64,000 bases of DNA, from NCBI RefSeq assembly GCF_016545825.1, contig NC_052612.1:43631738-43695737 (forward strand), given 5' to 3'. Both the position numbers and the translations under genes were made by a program. The stretch is from Eucalyptus grandis. Taxonomy: Eukaryota > Streptophyta > Magnoliopsida > Myrtales > Myrtaceae. Positions 1 to 14,500 of this stretch are shown one piece after another. The notes under the pieces were generated by a model. The model worked only from the letters and a program-made list of their open reading frames with translations, was not told where the DNA came from and did no database searches. Every line of letters starts with the position of its first letter. The first letter of the stretch is position 1.

Positions 1-1254
1 CGGTAAATTAACGAATCATGGTATCCCATTTAAGAAAAGGGCGAGCATAAGTTGCAAGAAGGACATGGTAACTGTTGAAGAGTGGGGCTAAAAAGGGTCA
101 CGCGTGATGCAACGACAATGAAAATTTACCATCCTCCATAATCATAATCATTGCACCCCACATGGCCCAACTCATTCCCCTCCCCTTCACGTTCGTCCTA
201 AGCTCCCACCCTTTTCTTGCGGGGAAGGCATTTCCCGTCGTTTTCCTGATCCTCATCGATTTCTTGAATCAATCCTCGTTACAACTAGCAGCCGACGTCC
301 ATCCATGCACGAGGCTGGCTAGAAACCCTTGAACCTGTTTGTCTCGATTGTCATCGAGTGTGTTCTCAGTCGCTCGTCCGGATATATTAGATCTACTTTT
401 CCTCCGCATTTTGAGTGGAAGATAACCTAGGAAGCATAGTATGCAAGTGGACTGGAAAGTTTGAATAGTAAGGTCCGAGTCATCACGAGAATCATCGCCC
501 GGACCACATGCACGCATCCGGAATCCATATGGCCCGTTGATCTGAGGAGCTTCCACGTGAAATTTTAGTGAAAGAACCTAAACTAGATGGTCTAGATACA
601 TGATTGAGAGCATGAACGCAATAGTTTCATTCTACCCTATGAGTGTGGTGATATGAATTTCTTTTTGAAGAAAAGCACGTTCAATTTTAATATTTAACTC
701 GATACCCTTTATATATTCCTATGCCTATCTTCTTTGCATTGTTGCAACATGCTTAAGCTAATCGTGCTTGGATGTCGCATGGTCATATATACATACGCGC
801 ATGTATTTAATGGTCAAATTTAACTTTTGAGTTTAGTTTCTAAACGACTAGTCACAGTCTTGTGATCTTCCAGAGGGCTAATATCAAGCTTATTTAAGAA
901 AACAAAGTGACATAAATGCCAAAATAAGTTGAAACCTTTACATAATTTCGATCTCCCTTCACCTTTCATCTTCTTTGGCGATCACAATTACAAGGCCCCT
1001 ACTGAAGTTGCACATCTAGGCTAGTCCACGATCTTTATATAGCTCGCAGACATTTATTTTACTCCCTATACTTAGCTTTTAGTACAAAATACTTTGAGCC
1101 AACCAATAGAACGAAGACTAAGGCTTCTAAAAGTTTCTATGCTCCTCTCTCTTCTTATTCTATTTTACAACCTCCTCGGGGGTTTCCATGAGCAATCAGT
1201 GTAACTACAGTTAATGTTAAACTATTCCTCACAACTTTATGTTTAAATCAATGT

Positions 1255-1306
1255 GATGTAGCCTCCACGAGCCAGATCTTGATGTAGCCTCCACAAGCCA
1301 GATCTT
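1255..1306. repeat. 26-bp tandem duplication
   Basis: Two adjacent 26-bp units (1255-1280 and 1281-1306) beginning GATGTAGCCTCCAC differ at one base. Nothing suggests a function. Confidence 0.9.
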
Positions 1307-2105
1307 GCTTTTCAAAACTCAGTAGCCGGCTTTTTCATACTTCTCGAGGGGCGAAACTATGTCAAGGGAAAAAGTTGTGCTTCTTTTGCTGATAAATCAT
1401 ACACGAAGTGCTCACTAAAGTAGGTGTCGACATAAACAAAATGAAAATATACATGTAATGCTCGCACACGTATGGCTACATTACTTAATCATGTCCACCT
1501 TTTTGGTCGATGAGTGGGAGATTATTTCAAAGGCAAAGATATCGGTGGTGATTTACCTGATAGGTTAACGCGATAAAGGCAGGCTTAGCTCATCCCTTTG
1601 GCTCGATTCGGCCAATCATGTATGTAAATATTTGTGATTCAAACTTCAATTCTGATTTTGCTACTTCTTTTTTCCCACGTGAGCTGTGCTTTTTCCATGC
1701 ATAAAAAAGAAAGTGCGTAGAGTCGAAGGAATTTTGATGGAGTTTTCATGATTTTTGTGCAATGAAAACTCATATAGCCTAATTCATATAATCTCGTTTG
1801 GTATTTATGTGATAAGAAAGAAAATTTGAGGATGTGAGGAGATCAAGATACGGTAGATATGATGGAAGATTCTAATGCGTAGGTGAAGACAAGACCAACC
1901 CGCAAAAGCTTTGTTTTTAAATAGAACAAGGATATAAAAAATAAAAGTTGGCAAGAGTGAGTGCGAAAGTCACGTTTGAGCCTGAGATTAGAATATTGGA
2001 TTGAGGTTAGGAAGTACGCAGAATATGCACGACCCACCGAATAATTGAACCATTATTACTACCTAAAAGTTGCCTTTCTCGTTAATAATATCATTTTAGT
2101 TTTTT

Positions 2106-2108
<3 letters not shown>

Positions 2109-2146
<38 letters not shown>

Positions 2147-2172
2147 GCTCATGCTCATGCTCATGCTCATGC
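2109..2172. repeat. Compound microsatellite (TC)n-(ATGCTC)n
   Basis: About 18 TC units are followed directly by about five ATGCTC units. The short open frame across it, reading alternating Ser-Leu then His-Ala, is an artefact of the repeat. Confidence 0.95.
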
Positions 2173-5100
2173 AGACTCATGCATAAGGCAGGAGAGAAAG
2201 CACTTGGGTCATGAATCTAAGAATTGCTTATTCGCATGCACTTTGTCTAGTAAAAATATCTTCTGAAATCAGCTCCTATTTTCTTTGTAAAAGAGGATCG
2301 AGCCTTCAGAGATTCATAATATGCTAAGCAACCAAAAAATATTGGAATAGTTTCTATAATACTGATCGAGATAGATATCTATGTTCATTCCCCCAGAGTT
2401 ATTTTGCTGTGCACTCTTTATCAGGGGATGGTTCATAGTTTTTGGCGTCTTAAGGAAATTGCTACCAGCATCATTTGATTCTAGACCGATGAAAAGTTAT
2501 AACAGGCCATTTTGGAACTTTGATATCATGCTTTGGTTTTCAGATATGGATGCCTCATCTTTTTCACTGGTTATCATTTGTGTTTTATCCGAGAAAAGCA
2601 GACAAGCAAGAAGTATACCAGAAGAAGCAAAAGATGGAGAGGTAGTCTTTGTTTTGTATATTCTCCTATGAGGTTGGTATACAAAATAATTTTTTATAAT
2701 GTAAAGGACTACATTAGGGACGAAAAGGAATAAGAAGATAATACACTGAAATTGGTCTTATGCATTGTACGTAATACAATAATAGAGGAATCGTATTCTG
2801 TCATATATACGTGCATATGAAGAAGAAAACAAGAGAAATCGGTTTCTTAAATTGCAGTTGAACGACGTTTCTTGTTAAGTCCTTGCTTACACAAAGTGAA
2901 GAAGGTCATTTCCTATATTATGGCAGACTCAATTTCCAATACCTGCTTTTCCTTCATCATTTGCGTAATGGAGAATTGCGTTGAATTATCTTCACTTTTC
3001 TTTTCTTTGGTTAAACCTTCAGAAAAGTTAGTCACGTTTGCAAAGTATGATTACGATTAAAGTATAATGAAGCTTATGATGCATTATTGATCAGATAAGC
3101 TTACGACTCTAAATGTCTTGTCGATATATGGTGTGACATCCGATAGTGGAACTCGGAGAATTATTGTGACTTCGATCACTTTCACTCATCCGTGGACCTA
3201 ATGCAGCTGAAAAATGATATCAGTTGGGTAGGATTCTGAGTGAAAGTATACTCGATCTAACAAATTCCATATACACTAGAATCAAATAACCCATTTGGAT
3301 CATGGAGACTTATTTAAAGCATAAAATGAACTCCTTTGGCTCATGAAGTTCCGACCATGATCAGTCAGGATCTTACCCAATATACTCGATGTTACATATG
3401 TGACTTGTTCTAGGAATGTGGCAGACATTTTACAGAAACTTCCTTGATTGCTAGTGTATTTTGACGTCTTTCTCTTTTTCATTAAGAAATGTTCTGAGGT
3501 GGAAAACGATAAAGATTGTATGGATACCTCAATCGCCACTTTCTTGTCTGCAAAGCGCGATTGTCATTCACATCGCTTAGATTATGCGAATCCAAAGGGA
3601 CAAACCTGAGGGCGTCGGAAGGAGATGATGATAATGTTGGATATTAAAGGATGTTGCTGAGCATGCAGAAGTACGACAAGGCAAACCGAAGATGGATTGG
3701 TTATAAAATTTGGGAAAAGATGTTGAGTGGCAATGTCACAAAAGGCACTAGAAAAACTAGGGTTTCAAAGAGTGCACACGCCCTAATAATTGAGCAATTA
3801 TTACCTCAAAAAGTCGCCATGAGAACCCTAATCATGGTTGGTGGGAGTCGTCGCCCTTGTTGACCTTTAGATGCCTACGAGCATTTAATTGGGGGATTTT
3901 ACGTATGTCATTTCACCTTGTCTACCTCCACTTCTCTCCCCCTGACATAAATCACGTATCCAGAAGCAGTTGTAAGAATCCAAAGCTCCTGAACCTAGTA
4001 AATTTGTGTTAAGAGTCGTGTAGTTTGACTAACTCAAGTTTTTGCTTACATCCGAAGAAAATCATTTGAAAATCAACCGACGATTTTCTTTTCTCATAGT
4101 TAAATTGAAGAGGAGACAAGGGCACGATATCAATTCAAGATTAGCTCGCTAAGGTGGTAGTAAATAGGAGAGAGTGATTCGCTAGCAGTGGACATGGAGA
4201 AAGAAGTGTGATCGTCATGGTTGTTGGTGTAATTGAGGTTGGTGGTAGCGGTCTCAGTGAGTGGTGAAGATGGAGCTGATGTGTGGATGAGCAATGGAAG
4301 ACGTAGTACGGTGATGGTGGTCTGGTGGCAGTCCAGTGCCCATGGTGGAGGAGGCGCATGGAACATTTAGCGCGGCGGAGGTCAGGAAAGGTGCCAAATG
4401 TGCAAGCACAGTGACATGCTAGTGTGAACAATGATGATAGTGATAACTACGCATTAATTGTTCTTTTAACTTTTGTTGTAACCAAAGTATTTCGGATCAA
4501 AATTGAACGCCCAAATATGTAGCTCAATACATGATAGGACCAACACGACTGAAACTAAGAGATCGTAGGTGATTGCAAGGATAGAAGTATGGTCACCTCT
4601 TGCCCTTCTTAGGACTCTCCTTCACGTTTTAAATAGGCATGTTTGTAGGCATGTTTGTGTGCTAATCGAATGACTTAGTTGATGCCGTTGCTAGTCGACT
4701 ACTCAATCCCAATATGGTTCAAAGTAAAGCATGCAATTTCAAAGTGGTTCGAAGTAAATGGTGAGTCTCAAGAAGAGAGAAAGATTAGTTCGGGTTGAAT
4801 GGAGGCGACTATTTCCAGATTGTGTGAAGGTTGGTTGTGTAGGGCCCACCACCATCTAGATTAGATTAGAAATGATATCGATGACGTAACCTCATTTGGT
4901 GAGGAAACATGAAATGCAGCTTCCAAATGATGACATGACAAGGAACAGTTCCAATTAAATCTCTTCCTTTACCTAACTCGAGCGTCTCCTATAACCTGGT
5001 CCCAGCAGAACTTTCCAGACCGTTCTCATTTTGATTTCTCCCAATGCATGTCCACATGATTTTCACTGATGTGAAGACGACCATAGAAGCATGGTGACCC

Positions 5101-5588
5101 TCTCTCACTGGGTGCAAGTTTTAAGCATCGCAAGGCGCTGTATTACAATCCGTTCTCTGTTGGAAAGCGAGTTAAACTGAAAAGAGACTAATCGGCGACA
5201 ACAGATACAGAAGGCTAATTTCATGAAAAGCCTCTATAATCACTTTTAATCTTTCAGTAAGTTCCCATGCTGAAATAATGCAAACACTGACACAGGAGCA
5301 CCATATGACAGACGATGACCTGTCTTTTGGCCATAAAGGGGCATCACAAGAGACGCATTCATCAAACAAGCACCGCAAGAACTCTCTCTCCCGTCCTACA
5401 AATAATTTTAGACCTGATACAATCCGATGGAAAATAGGAATATATAAACTCGTAGAGAGATGATACGCGCTCTTATGTTAGCCCCACATGCCCACTACAA
5501 TTGGAAAGTCCATAAACCTCACTGTTAGCCTCAATTTGAGATATACATTCGCCTGATAGAAAATCCAACTCTAGGAAATCAAGAAACG

Positions 5589-8500
5589 TCATCGCATTAC
5601 AGACTCTTTCACAAAAGATCGCCCACCTGACCTGCAAGAGCACAGATATTAGCAATGTCAATACTTGCTTCTAATAGGACGACTCAGTCAGATTGGGTCA
5701 ATGAGTCCTCTTCTTATACACGCAGTAAGGTGAATGAAACGGAAATATCACACTACTTACGTGTATTCAAGGTGAATATTCATGAACCGACGATTTTCTT
5801 TGCTTTGGGTTAATGTTAAAGAACCGTCAATGAGTTGGTCTTGCTCAAGGTCTATTGGATCGTAGAAGTATACCATAGTCTGCAAAACTTGCATCAAACA
5901 AATGTCTATAAAACATCCACCTTGAAAGCACATTTTGTGTGACATTACTAAAGTTTTCATCAAATTTTCATTCAATAAAGGCATTGAGCAAAATTAGGAG
6001 AAAGACAGTGCCCTCACCAGATCCGGTAACCTACTGGTAATGACCAATTGTTACCTTGTTCTAATGATGGCTATCATACAACATCTTATTGGGAGTTGTA
6101 ATTACTCTTTCTAGTTAAACAACAAAGAAGGAAACTTTAAGCAATTCTAGAGCTTTGATAAACATAGGGTTCTCTTATAACAATAGGGGTAAATCAACGT
6201 TCCAGTCCTTATATGTTACTGTGTCAATGGACAAGCTAGTGAGAATATTTAGGATAATATTCATCTGACGTAACCCTTTTTTCTCTAATGGGATGCCAAA
6301 CTACCCCACCCAAAACAAGAGCAAAAAAAATAAAGTGGTCATACAAGGCAGATTCCACAAGGTCGATCCAATCATTAACGTCCACAAGTAATTCTTACTG
6401 TCAAACAACCAGTTTTCCTGAAAGTTCGTGCTACAAGAAAAAGGACCCATAATGTATTTCTAGAGACAAGTATACTAATTTTGTGTATGTCCTTAGTGCA
6501 AACCGTATGTAAATGCCAAATAGAAGTTATAAAGAAGAATAAAAAGAAAAACATTAATGTGACAAAGAATCAGCCGCATTAAAAGCCCACCAACTGAGAA
6601 AAGGATAAAGCTACAGATACCTGTTGCCAATGGGTTGGTGGGTCCTCTGGTGCAGTAGAAAGCACTAATGCTTCACTCGGATTAGCTCGTTTTTTCCTCT
6701 GACTGACATCTGTGGACTGATTGTTTGAGGACTCTATAAATGATGATGAGACTTGATTACTGGTGGGAGATGTTGCAGGCCCATTAAATTCAACATCAAA
6801 CCAAAACGCGAACCCATGCAATGGAGCTGATGACCAAGGACAAATAGAAATCATCAGTTAGAATAGTAGAGATGATATCACAAGATGAAGCTAAGTAGGC
6901 AAAGGCAATATTAGGATGAGACTGAGCGCAAGCGCATGCACGCACACAGAGTACTTGCTAAGTCTAGACAACTAGTGCAAGATAGTAATTGCTGTAATTT
7001 CAGACAAAAACCATAACATGTTCAATATACATTTCGGTACAGAAATCAAAAGAGACCTAGACATTTTAAATTTTTCCTGAAGGAAACCCTGACACTGAGA
7101 ATTCTCAGTTTAGATCACAAGAAAAGCAAGAAAGCATATATATAAAACATCAAGTAATAGAACACAATTTCCACAGTGGGGGTGGGATGTGGAAAGAGAG
7201 AGGGGGGCATACCTCGCATCATTGACTTGAACTTATATTTCGTTGTGACTGACTCTAGTTCACCAAGTGTAACAGTGTAGCAGTCCACATGCTTTACCTG
7301 CAATATCAAAACTAGCTAGCTAGTATCTTCTATAAAGAGGACATGTCAAAACCTCAGTACACATCAGTTGTGACCATGTACAGCAGACAAATGTGGGTCA
7401 TCAGTCCCTTTTTCTAGTTGAACCTTCAATCTTATAGAGATCGAAAATTTTCCTTTTGATAATACACCGTTTATAGAAATCTGAGAATAGTAACAACAGA
7501 TGCAGCCTAGCAGTAAAATGAGAGTAGATTCCCTATTTTTGCATACAATTTTCTCCATTGAGTTAAGTAGTCAACAAATCAAAGGGCATATCATTCATCA
7601 GAACAAAAGGCCAGATTCTATCAGTTTATCTTTCATGTCAGAACTTTACACTATTAAGTTATGTCTTACTTCATCGTAGGCCTTCATCCCAATTTCATTA
7701 CCTATCTAATGCAAAATAAGGGTTTACCGATACAAACCAAACATCATTTAGAACCCCTAAAAGGAAGGTGAAGAAGTGGTAAGTCTACAAAAGAAAAGCC
7801 TACAGAAAAATACATGTGTACTACCAATAGCGTCAATCCAATTCGGCTGCAAGATAAATTTAAGGATAAGCTGAACTCTTTAATACTACTTTTTTTTTTT
7901 TTTTTGAATACTTTTAATACTAATTGTTTACTTAATAATGAGAAAACCTAAATCCAAACTAAAACTGTAGAATTGTAATCCTAATGACAAAGCTAAATAT
8001 AAATGTATTGGCAATCTAGAGTAGGTTAGAATTTTCAAGTACACTTTTGTCCATATTGAAAGATGAAAAAGATCTTAAATGCAAGAACATGATGTGCAAT
8101 TCAAAGAAGAGGTCATTCTCATCAGATATAAGTGCTATCAGAAAGCATGCATGAAAAGCCTTCAACTTATAAGCAAAATAGAAGGAAGAAAAACTATGCA
8201 TACAACAACATCCAATTATCGTCAAATTGTAACAATCTGGAAAGCATCTTGCTTGTTTAGACAGAGAAATTAAGAACTACAGATAAAATTTTACTTAACT
8301 GTATTGAATCTTAGTAAAAAGTTGCAAAGCTTTCTTTAATCACGGGTGGAAAGACCATGGGATTCTGGGTTAGTGTTTGAGAGAGAGAGAGAGAGAGAGA
8401 GCCGCGAGTAACAGCAAGCAAGCCATTGGTTAAGCAGATTAAGAGTGTGACTGGAGATGGTACAAATACTGAAATAACTGCAAACTTCTGGATGCAACTC

Positions 8501-11500
8501 GGTTTAATTATTTTTTAGGAAAGGAATTAAAAAAGTCTCATGGTGATGATGCAAAAGCTAAAAGTGAGAGAGATAAAGAGGAGAAGCAGCATGTTGTCCT
8601 GTTGTACACCACAAAGAAGTGTACAACTTTTAATTAACTCCAGAGTCTTACCACATGTGGCCATGTCAAAACATTTTCACCAGATATTGTCTCTATACAA
8701 GGCTCTTCGAAGGCACATTGTTTTGCTAAGGGCAACATAGCAGACACTGCAATCACAACAAGAAAACTATCATGGTTAAATTCTTGACCAGCAATAAATA
8801 TTATCTTTTGAAAATATTAAAACAAATTCAACAGTAATGATATTCAACCGATATAAAGCAAAATATAAAAAGCTACGATCATGCAATTGGCCTGGAATAA
8901 GCTCACTTGTAGATGAAGTTGGACTAACAGTAGCTCATAAATGCAATAGACCCAACCAGAACACTACTTCCATTCACCTCGCATTAACTTCAACTGGGAG
9001 TGCAATAACTTACTAATCCTAGACAAATAAAAGGAGAAGAATACGATTTGGCATAAGCATTCAAAGTGAAGACAGGTGCGGTTCATGACAAGTACAAGTT
9101 GTGCAATGGCATCTTACAAGAGAACCATTTGCAAATGTAACATAGACACTTTCACCCAATTCCCAAATTGCCAAATTTGCATAAGAAGCAAAGAAAAGAT
9201 CTAATAAAAAAACCTTAAAAATTAATGACAAATTTCCCCCTTTTCAAATTTTTTTTTCCATCCTCCTTTCCAATCAAGGTCCAACAAAGAAGTGCCAATA
9301 TTTTAACTCATTAAAAATAAGAAAGCTGTATAATCCACATCAATAGTACTCACTATCAATCCCATACACATTGCGCCAGAAATCAATGCTGTCACTATAC
9401 CGGTCGCTATGTGTGACAGGGGCCATATACAACTGCAGTGACATAAACCAGAAATCAGCATCGATAGAACATACACTTCAATATCAAATAAAACAGGGGC
9501 ATTTTCAACTGATCACGTCTGTGAATGATCAGGAGGAATATGGAGGGATCAAAGACTAAAATTTTCTTCAGCAAGTAAAAGAACCATAATTTTCACAGTC
9601 AGCAACACCAACATGCACCAACCCATATAACAAGACCAAACAAAGGACGACTGAGATGCCATGAACCTATAGAGACTAACTGAATTGTCAACTGAATGAG
9701 AATCTAGAGATAATCTGTATAGGTCAAGAGTGGGACATTGAGATGTGTTTCGGCTTTAGAGCTTAATTAAGACAATCTGACAGGGAAAGAAAAAGTTTCA
9801 GCATATAGATTCTTTCATGTAAGCAAAAAAGAAAACAAAGAAAGAAGAAAAAAAAAAACACGGCTAAAGTGGTGGAATGAAAAGGTCTCTTAGAAGTTTT
9901 TGTATAACTGAAGTGGCATGGATGACAACTTGGGCCTGGCAAGAAATCAAAGTAGAAAAAGAAGCCAGTGATCATCAAAAAGTTTCCCCTTTCCATTGTT
10001 CAGTTATGCAGATGAAGAGAAGCAAGAGACTGAAGGGACCTAATTGTTTGCTTACCATACCTACTTGACATCATCGAACCTTAGTTATTTAAATGAGCTT
10101 CATTTTTGTTTTCAACGCTCCTTTTTCTACACAGGGTTAACAGGTAAGGCACCGCTCAATGGAACTTAAAATATAAATATTGTACGTGTCCTCTGCATGC
10201 AGCTTCCATGCTTGTGTCAGAGAGAGAGAGAGAGAGATTTACCGTCGCATTTGATGGAAGGATCAAGCCTCCAGGTTTCAGCCAGCGATCTCTTGCAGTT
10301 ATCACACTGCCCAACATGCTCTACAATGAAATCCTCAAAGAAGTAAGATAGCAAAAGAAACAATTGCCTTAATATAGCATAAACTCATGTCTAAGATGAA
10401 TGTAAAGGTTATATGATTGCTAAGATCTAGGTTTTAGCCAGCAATCTCTTGCAGTTATGACACTGCCCAACATGCTCTACAATGAAATCCTCAAAGAAGT
10501 TAGATAGCAAAAGAAACAATTGCCTTGACTTAGCATAAACTTGTGTCTAAGATGAATGTAAAGGTTAAATGATTGCTAAGATCTAGCAACAAAAGCTCCA
10601 CCATGTACTGGTTCATTATTACAAGGAAAAAGCCACACCTCATAAAGAAGCAAGTACCCCATCCACTCCGAGATTATCACATCAACCTCCTCATCGATCT
10701 CAACATCCTGCAGATATCACAATCACAGCAACAAAGTTTCACAAAGTTTCCATAGAAGCAAAATTTTTTGTCAAGCATATCAAATGTGAGAACAGTATTT
10801 TGGCGCCAACAAGTATTGACAATCTTAATAACATGCCGATCTCCGCGGTTTGCTTTTATTTTTGCAAGTACACTGTCTACATCCAAAAGCAAGTCAGATA
10901 TTAATCCCAAGCAGTTTTGACATGACTACATATTTTATTTCTCAGTTCACCAATTCAGGGACTATAACCAGAAATTTCCACCTACCCTAACCCAACTCTT
11001 CCATTTATAGCTATCTTCTAACTATTTTCCTTCTCCTTTTTGAAGAGAAAAGGGAAAAATGGGGCAACCAGCATAGCTCTCTCCCTGGGGCACTACCACA
11101 GAAATTCCACTGTACCACAGAATGTTTGGCTTGTGGGTCCGCCAAGTCTGACATTGCATTGTCCCCACCAGACCGTAGTACATCAAAGCCACATAACCTC
11201 CTAAGAGGTCTTCCTAATATGGGCCAGGCCATCACCATGACCCCACCGAAGCGCCAACTAGACATAAGCCCCCCCCTTCAACATGAGCAGGCTGAAAATT
11301 CAGTTCCTGCACTCTCAAGATTCAAATCTATGACCACCTAATGTTTTTGTCCAATGAGATCAACCAACTAATAGGAGCAAATTCAAACTAATAGAGAAGG
11401 TAAGACTGAAACAAAAATTCCACTCCATCATGAGATAGCACACTTCAATATAGTCTATTTTCATATGTCAACACCAATGCTCAATAAAGGTAAAAAGCTG

Positions 11501-14500
11501 CCAATATATCCAATGCCAAGTGGGAGGAAATAAGATAGATAAGACAAGTAGAAAGAAAATACTTGAGAATTGCCTCATCTGATGAAGCCTACCTACCTCA
11601 ACTCGTCCATGTAATACTATTACCGTGTCAGACAAATTATTTGCTTTAACAACTTCATTTGCCTGCATAATAGAAAAACATGAAAGCAATCTAGATCATC
11701 ATAAATTCACTTATCAGTTGATGATGCATCTATTAAGTCCAATAATGCTTGCTGTTCGCTATAAAATGTCTATGAGAAGATATGAGAAAATTTATCATCC
11801 CATCTCAAAGACTCCCACTGAAACAGACCCTTTTTGTAGAACCAATTTAAGAGGACCTATCCGACCCAAAAAAAAAAAAAAAAATACTAGGACCCGGCCA
11901 CTGATATGCTAAAATGAAACAGCAATTTATGCAAGAATCTGTTTGTTCCAGGAAACAATTTTCTGGTGGAACAAAACTTTCTCTGGAACTTTCAAGCTTT
12001 TTGATGTACATAACAAGATTATATTAAATATAAATTGGGAGAGATTGTGGATCAATGTGGGAAGAAAAACCTACAGATTTTTTTTAACACAAGAATTTCA
12101 TACAGTGAATGATTTCAAATAACACCATAAAGACAAAAAAACTACAGGGAATAGGAAAATGGGCAAAACTGTACTAGAGTACCTGCACTGCAATGTCGCT
12201 TGCATCCACTGCATAAACCTGTTATAGTAGAAACATAGTGGATGATTATGACCATCATACAGCATCTTGAGATTAATTCTCATAGTTGTGAAGCACCCAA
12301 AAGAAAAGTTGAAAGAGAAAACAAAATAAGAAAGGGAGAACTGGCAATTTTTACATGATAAATTGGTATATGCTTGCTAAGGAACATGACATACTACATT
12401 ATGTAGTATGGATTTTAAAGGAAAAGTTACAATTTAAGAGCCATGTGGACAGGTTTAGGGGTTCATTTGCTCACTAGCAATCCTAGAAGTGATATGGAAA
12501 GTCAGCATCTTAGAGTAAGAATAGAAAGAAGTCGATGAGTCGATGGCTTCTAAGTCAGAAAGCCTTTAACCTTGATATGAATATGGTCGCTAAAACTGAC
12601 CCCCCCCCACCCCCAAAAAAAAAAAAAAAAAAAAAAAAAACGAGAGTTGCACATTATAATTTAACATGTCATGGCAAAGTAATCCTGTCCACAAAACTTG
12701 ACAGATGTGACCACAGATTGACTAGGCAACACTCTTGGTAACTTGGCAATAGTTTCCTTCTGTTTTAATGCTCGTCATAGAGCTTTTATATCTATCTCTG
12801 GCACTATCAGTCTCTCTGAACAAAATAGTCTTTCTACCATTTAAGGGTTGCATATGTTTACGATGAGAATTACAAAATCAAAGAGATGCTTCGACTACCA
12901 GCTCCTACTGCCTATCCAAAACAAGACCAATCAAAAGCCAACTTTCTTGAGTATCATTATGTAATATTCCTTTTCACCAGTGAAGCTTCACCGCAGTTGT
13001 TATTGATAGTATTATCTAATCTTCCATCTCGTATTCCACACCTGCCTAAGAAGAAAAGGGCTAAGATTTACAAAAGTCATAGACAAAAACTTCTAAAGAT
13101 TTACAGAGAGATCTTTGTAGATTATCACCTTTAGTGCCCTTTCTCCCAGAGTTTTAAATGATGGAAAATGAGCTTCAGTGCATTAGGTGACTTTCTTGTC
13201 AAACTTCAATATAAAATTAAGCCTCTTGTCCAAATGATCATTTATTATTTTCTTTAAGTCATTAATATGTCTCCTAATTTTGGGTACCTGTAATATTCAC
13301 GGATTTGTTGTCAGTCATCTATGGGTTTATTGCTATCGTTGTCATAATGAATTCTCATTTAACCCACACATAATCAACTAGTTGCACAAAAAGAAAACCC
13401 GTTGGAAAAATACCGATAGCTACCCAACAAAGCACAGTCCAAAGTAAGTATGCATTTCCTGGCAACAGGTAAAAATCTTTAAATAGAAAAGTTTCAACAA
13501 TTCATGCTGCATTACAAGGTTTAATGATCAGGTTTCCCATTACCAAAAAGCATTTGGACAAAAAAAAGTAACTTGTAATCAGTCAATCGTCAATGCTTAT
13601 TTAAACTTATTTAAACCTCTTCCCATGAAATTGGTAACCAGAACAGCCACCATGCAGTCCCTAGCATCATGCTACATATTCCCCATTCCAACACTTATCC
13701 AAGCAGCTCAGCATCCATATAAAATTTATCATCACTTGAAATCTTCTAAGTGGCAAAATATTTTCAATGAACTTCAGAAGCATAGGGAAAAAAAAAAAAG
13801 AAGAAAGAAGAAAGAACTCAACTTCAGCATATGAATGAAGAAGCTTGCTATTCTTTTAGGAAAGCAAGATGGCAATATATTTCAGGAAGAAAAAGCAATC
13901 GGTGCCCATATCACATCAGTAATAACATCTCACAGGATCAATCATCAATCAAATCAAAACAAACCCCAAACTAGTAATGGCTTTTCCAGACCCCAAAATT
14001 TCAGTTTGGAGAGGTATTGACTCTTTGTTGCGAGAAGGGGAGAAGAATTTGCAAACCAAATTTCAGTAATTATCACATGGTCTAGCAATAACTTTCAGTA
14101 ACAAGGTAAAAATTAACAATTGACAAGCACAAGCAAAATGCTCCTCATTTAACAACAAATATAAGCAAAAAGTTTACCCGTTTGGCACCAGCCTGGGCAC
14201 AAAAAATAGAGAGAATGCCTGTCCCACAACCAACATCAACAACAACCTGCAATGCAACTATGATCAAAGGAGTGACAAAATAAAATTTGGAATTAATTAT
14301 TCAAAGAATGAAAACACGTTTCAGGGTCAAGTAGATGATCATTTGAAAATGTATACTGTTAGATTGAAATCTACTTTTATCATTTTGAAAACAGGATGTC
14401 CCTGAGAAACATCATACTGTTGTTAATTCACCAAATCACTTTAGCCCAGGATACACACAGTTATGACAACCAAGACATCGTATAAAATAAACCCAGTTGC

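Larger units (their letters stand above)
1..5588. other. Intergenic region without a recognisable gene
   Basis: I find no convincing gene here. Open frames are short (under 100 codons), lack recognisable domains and do not link through splice sites into a known family. The stretch is AT-rich and holds a 26-bp tandem duplication near 1.26 kb and a CT/ATGCTC microsatellite near 2.1 kb. The last few hundred bases probably include the 3' untranslated region of the minus-strand PRMT6 gene that ends at 5589. Confidence 0.5.

Noticed and set aside
2045..2266. 73-codon frame over the TC/ATGCTC repeat
   Set aside because: Composition dictated by the microsatellite.
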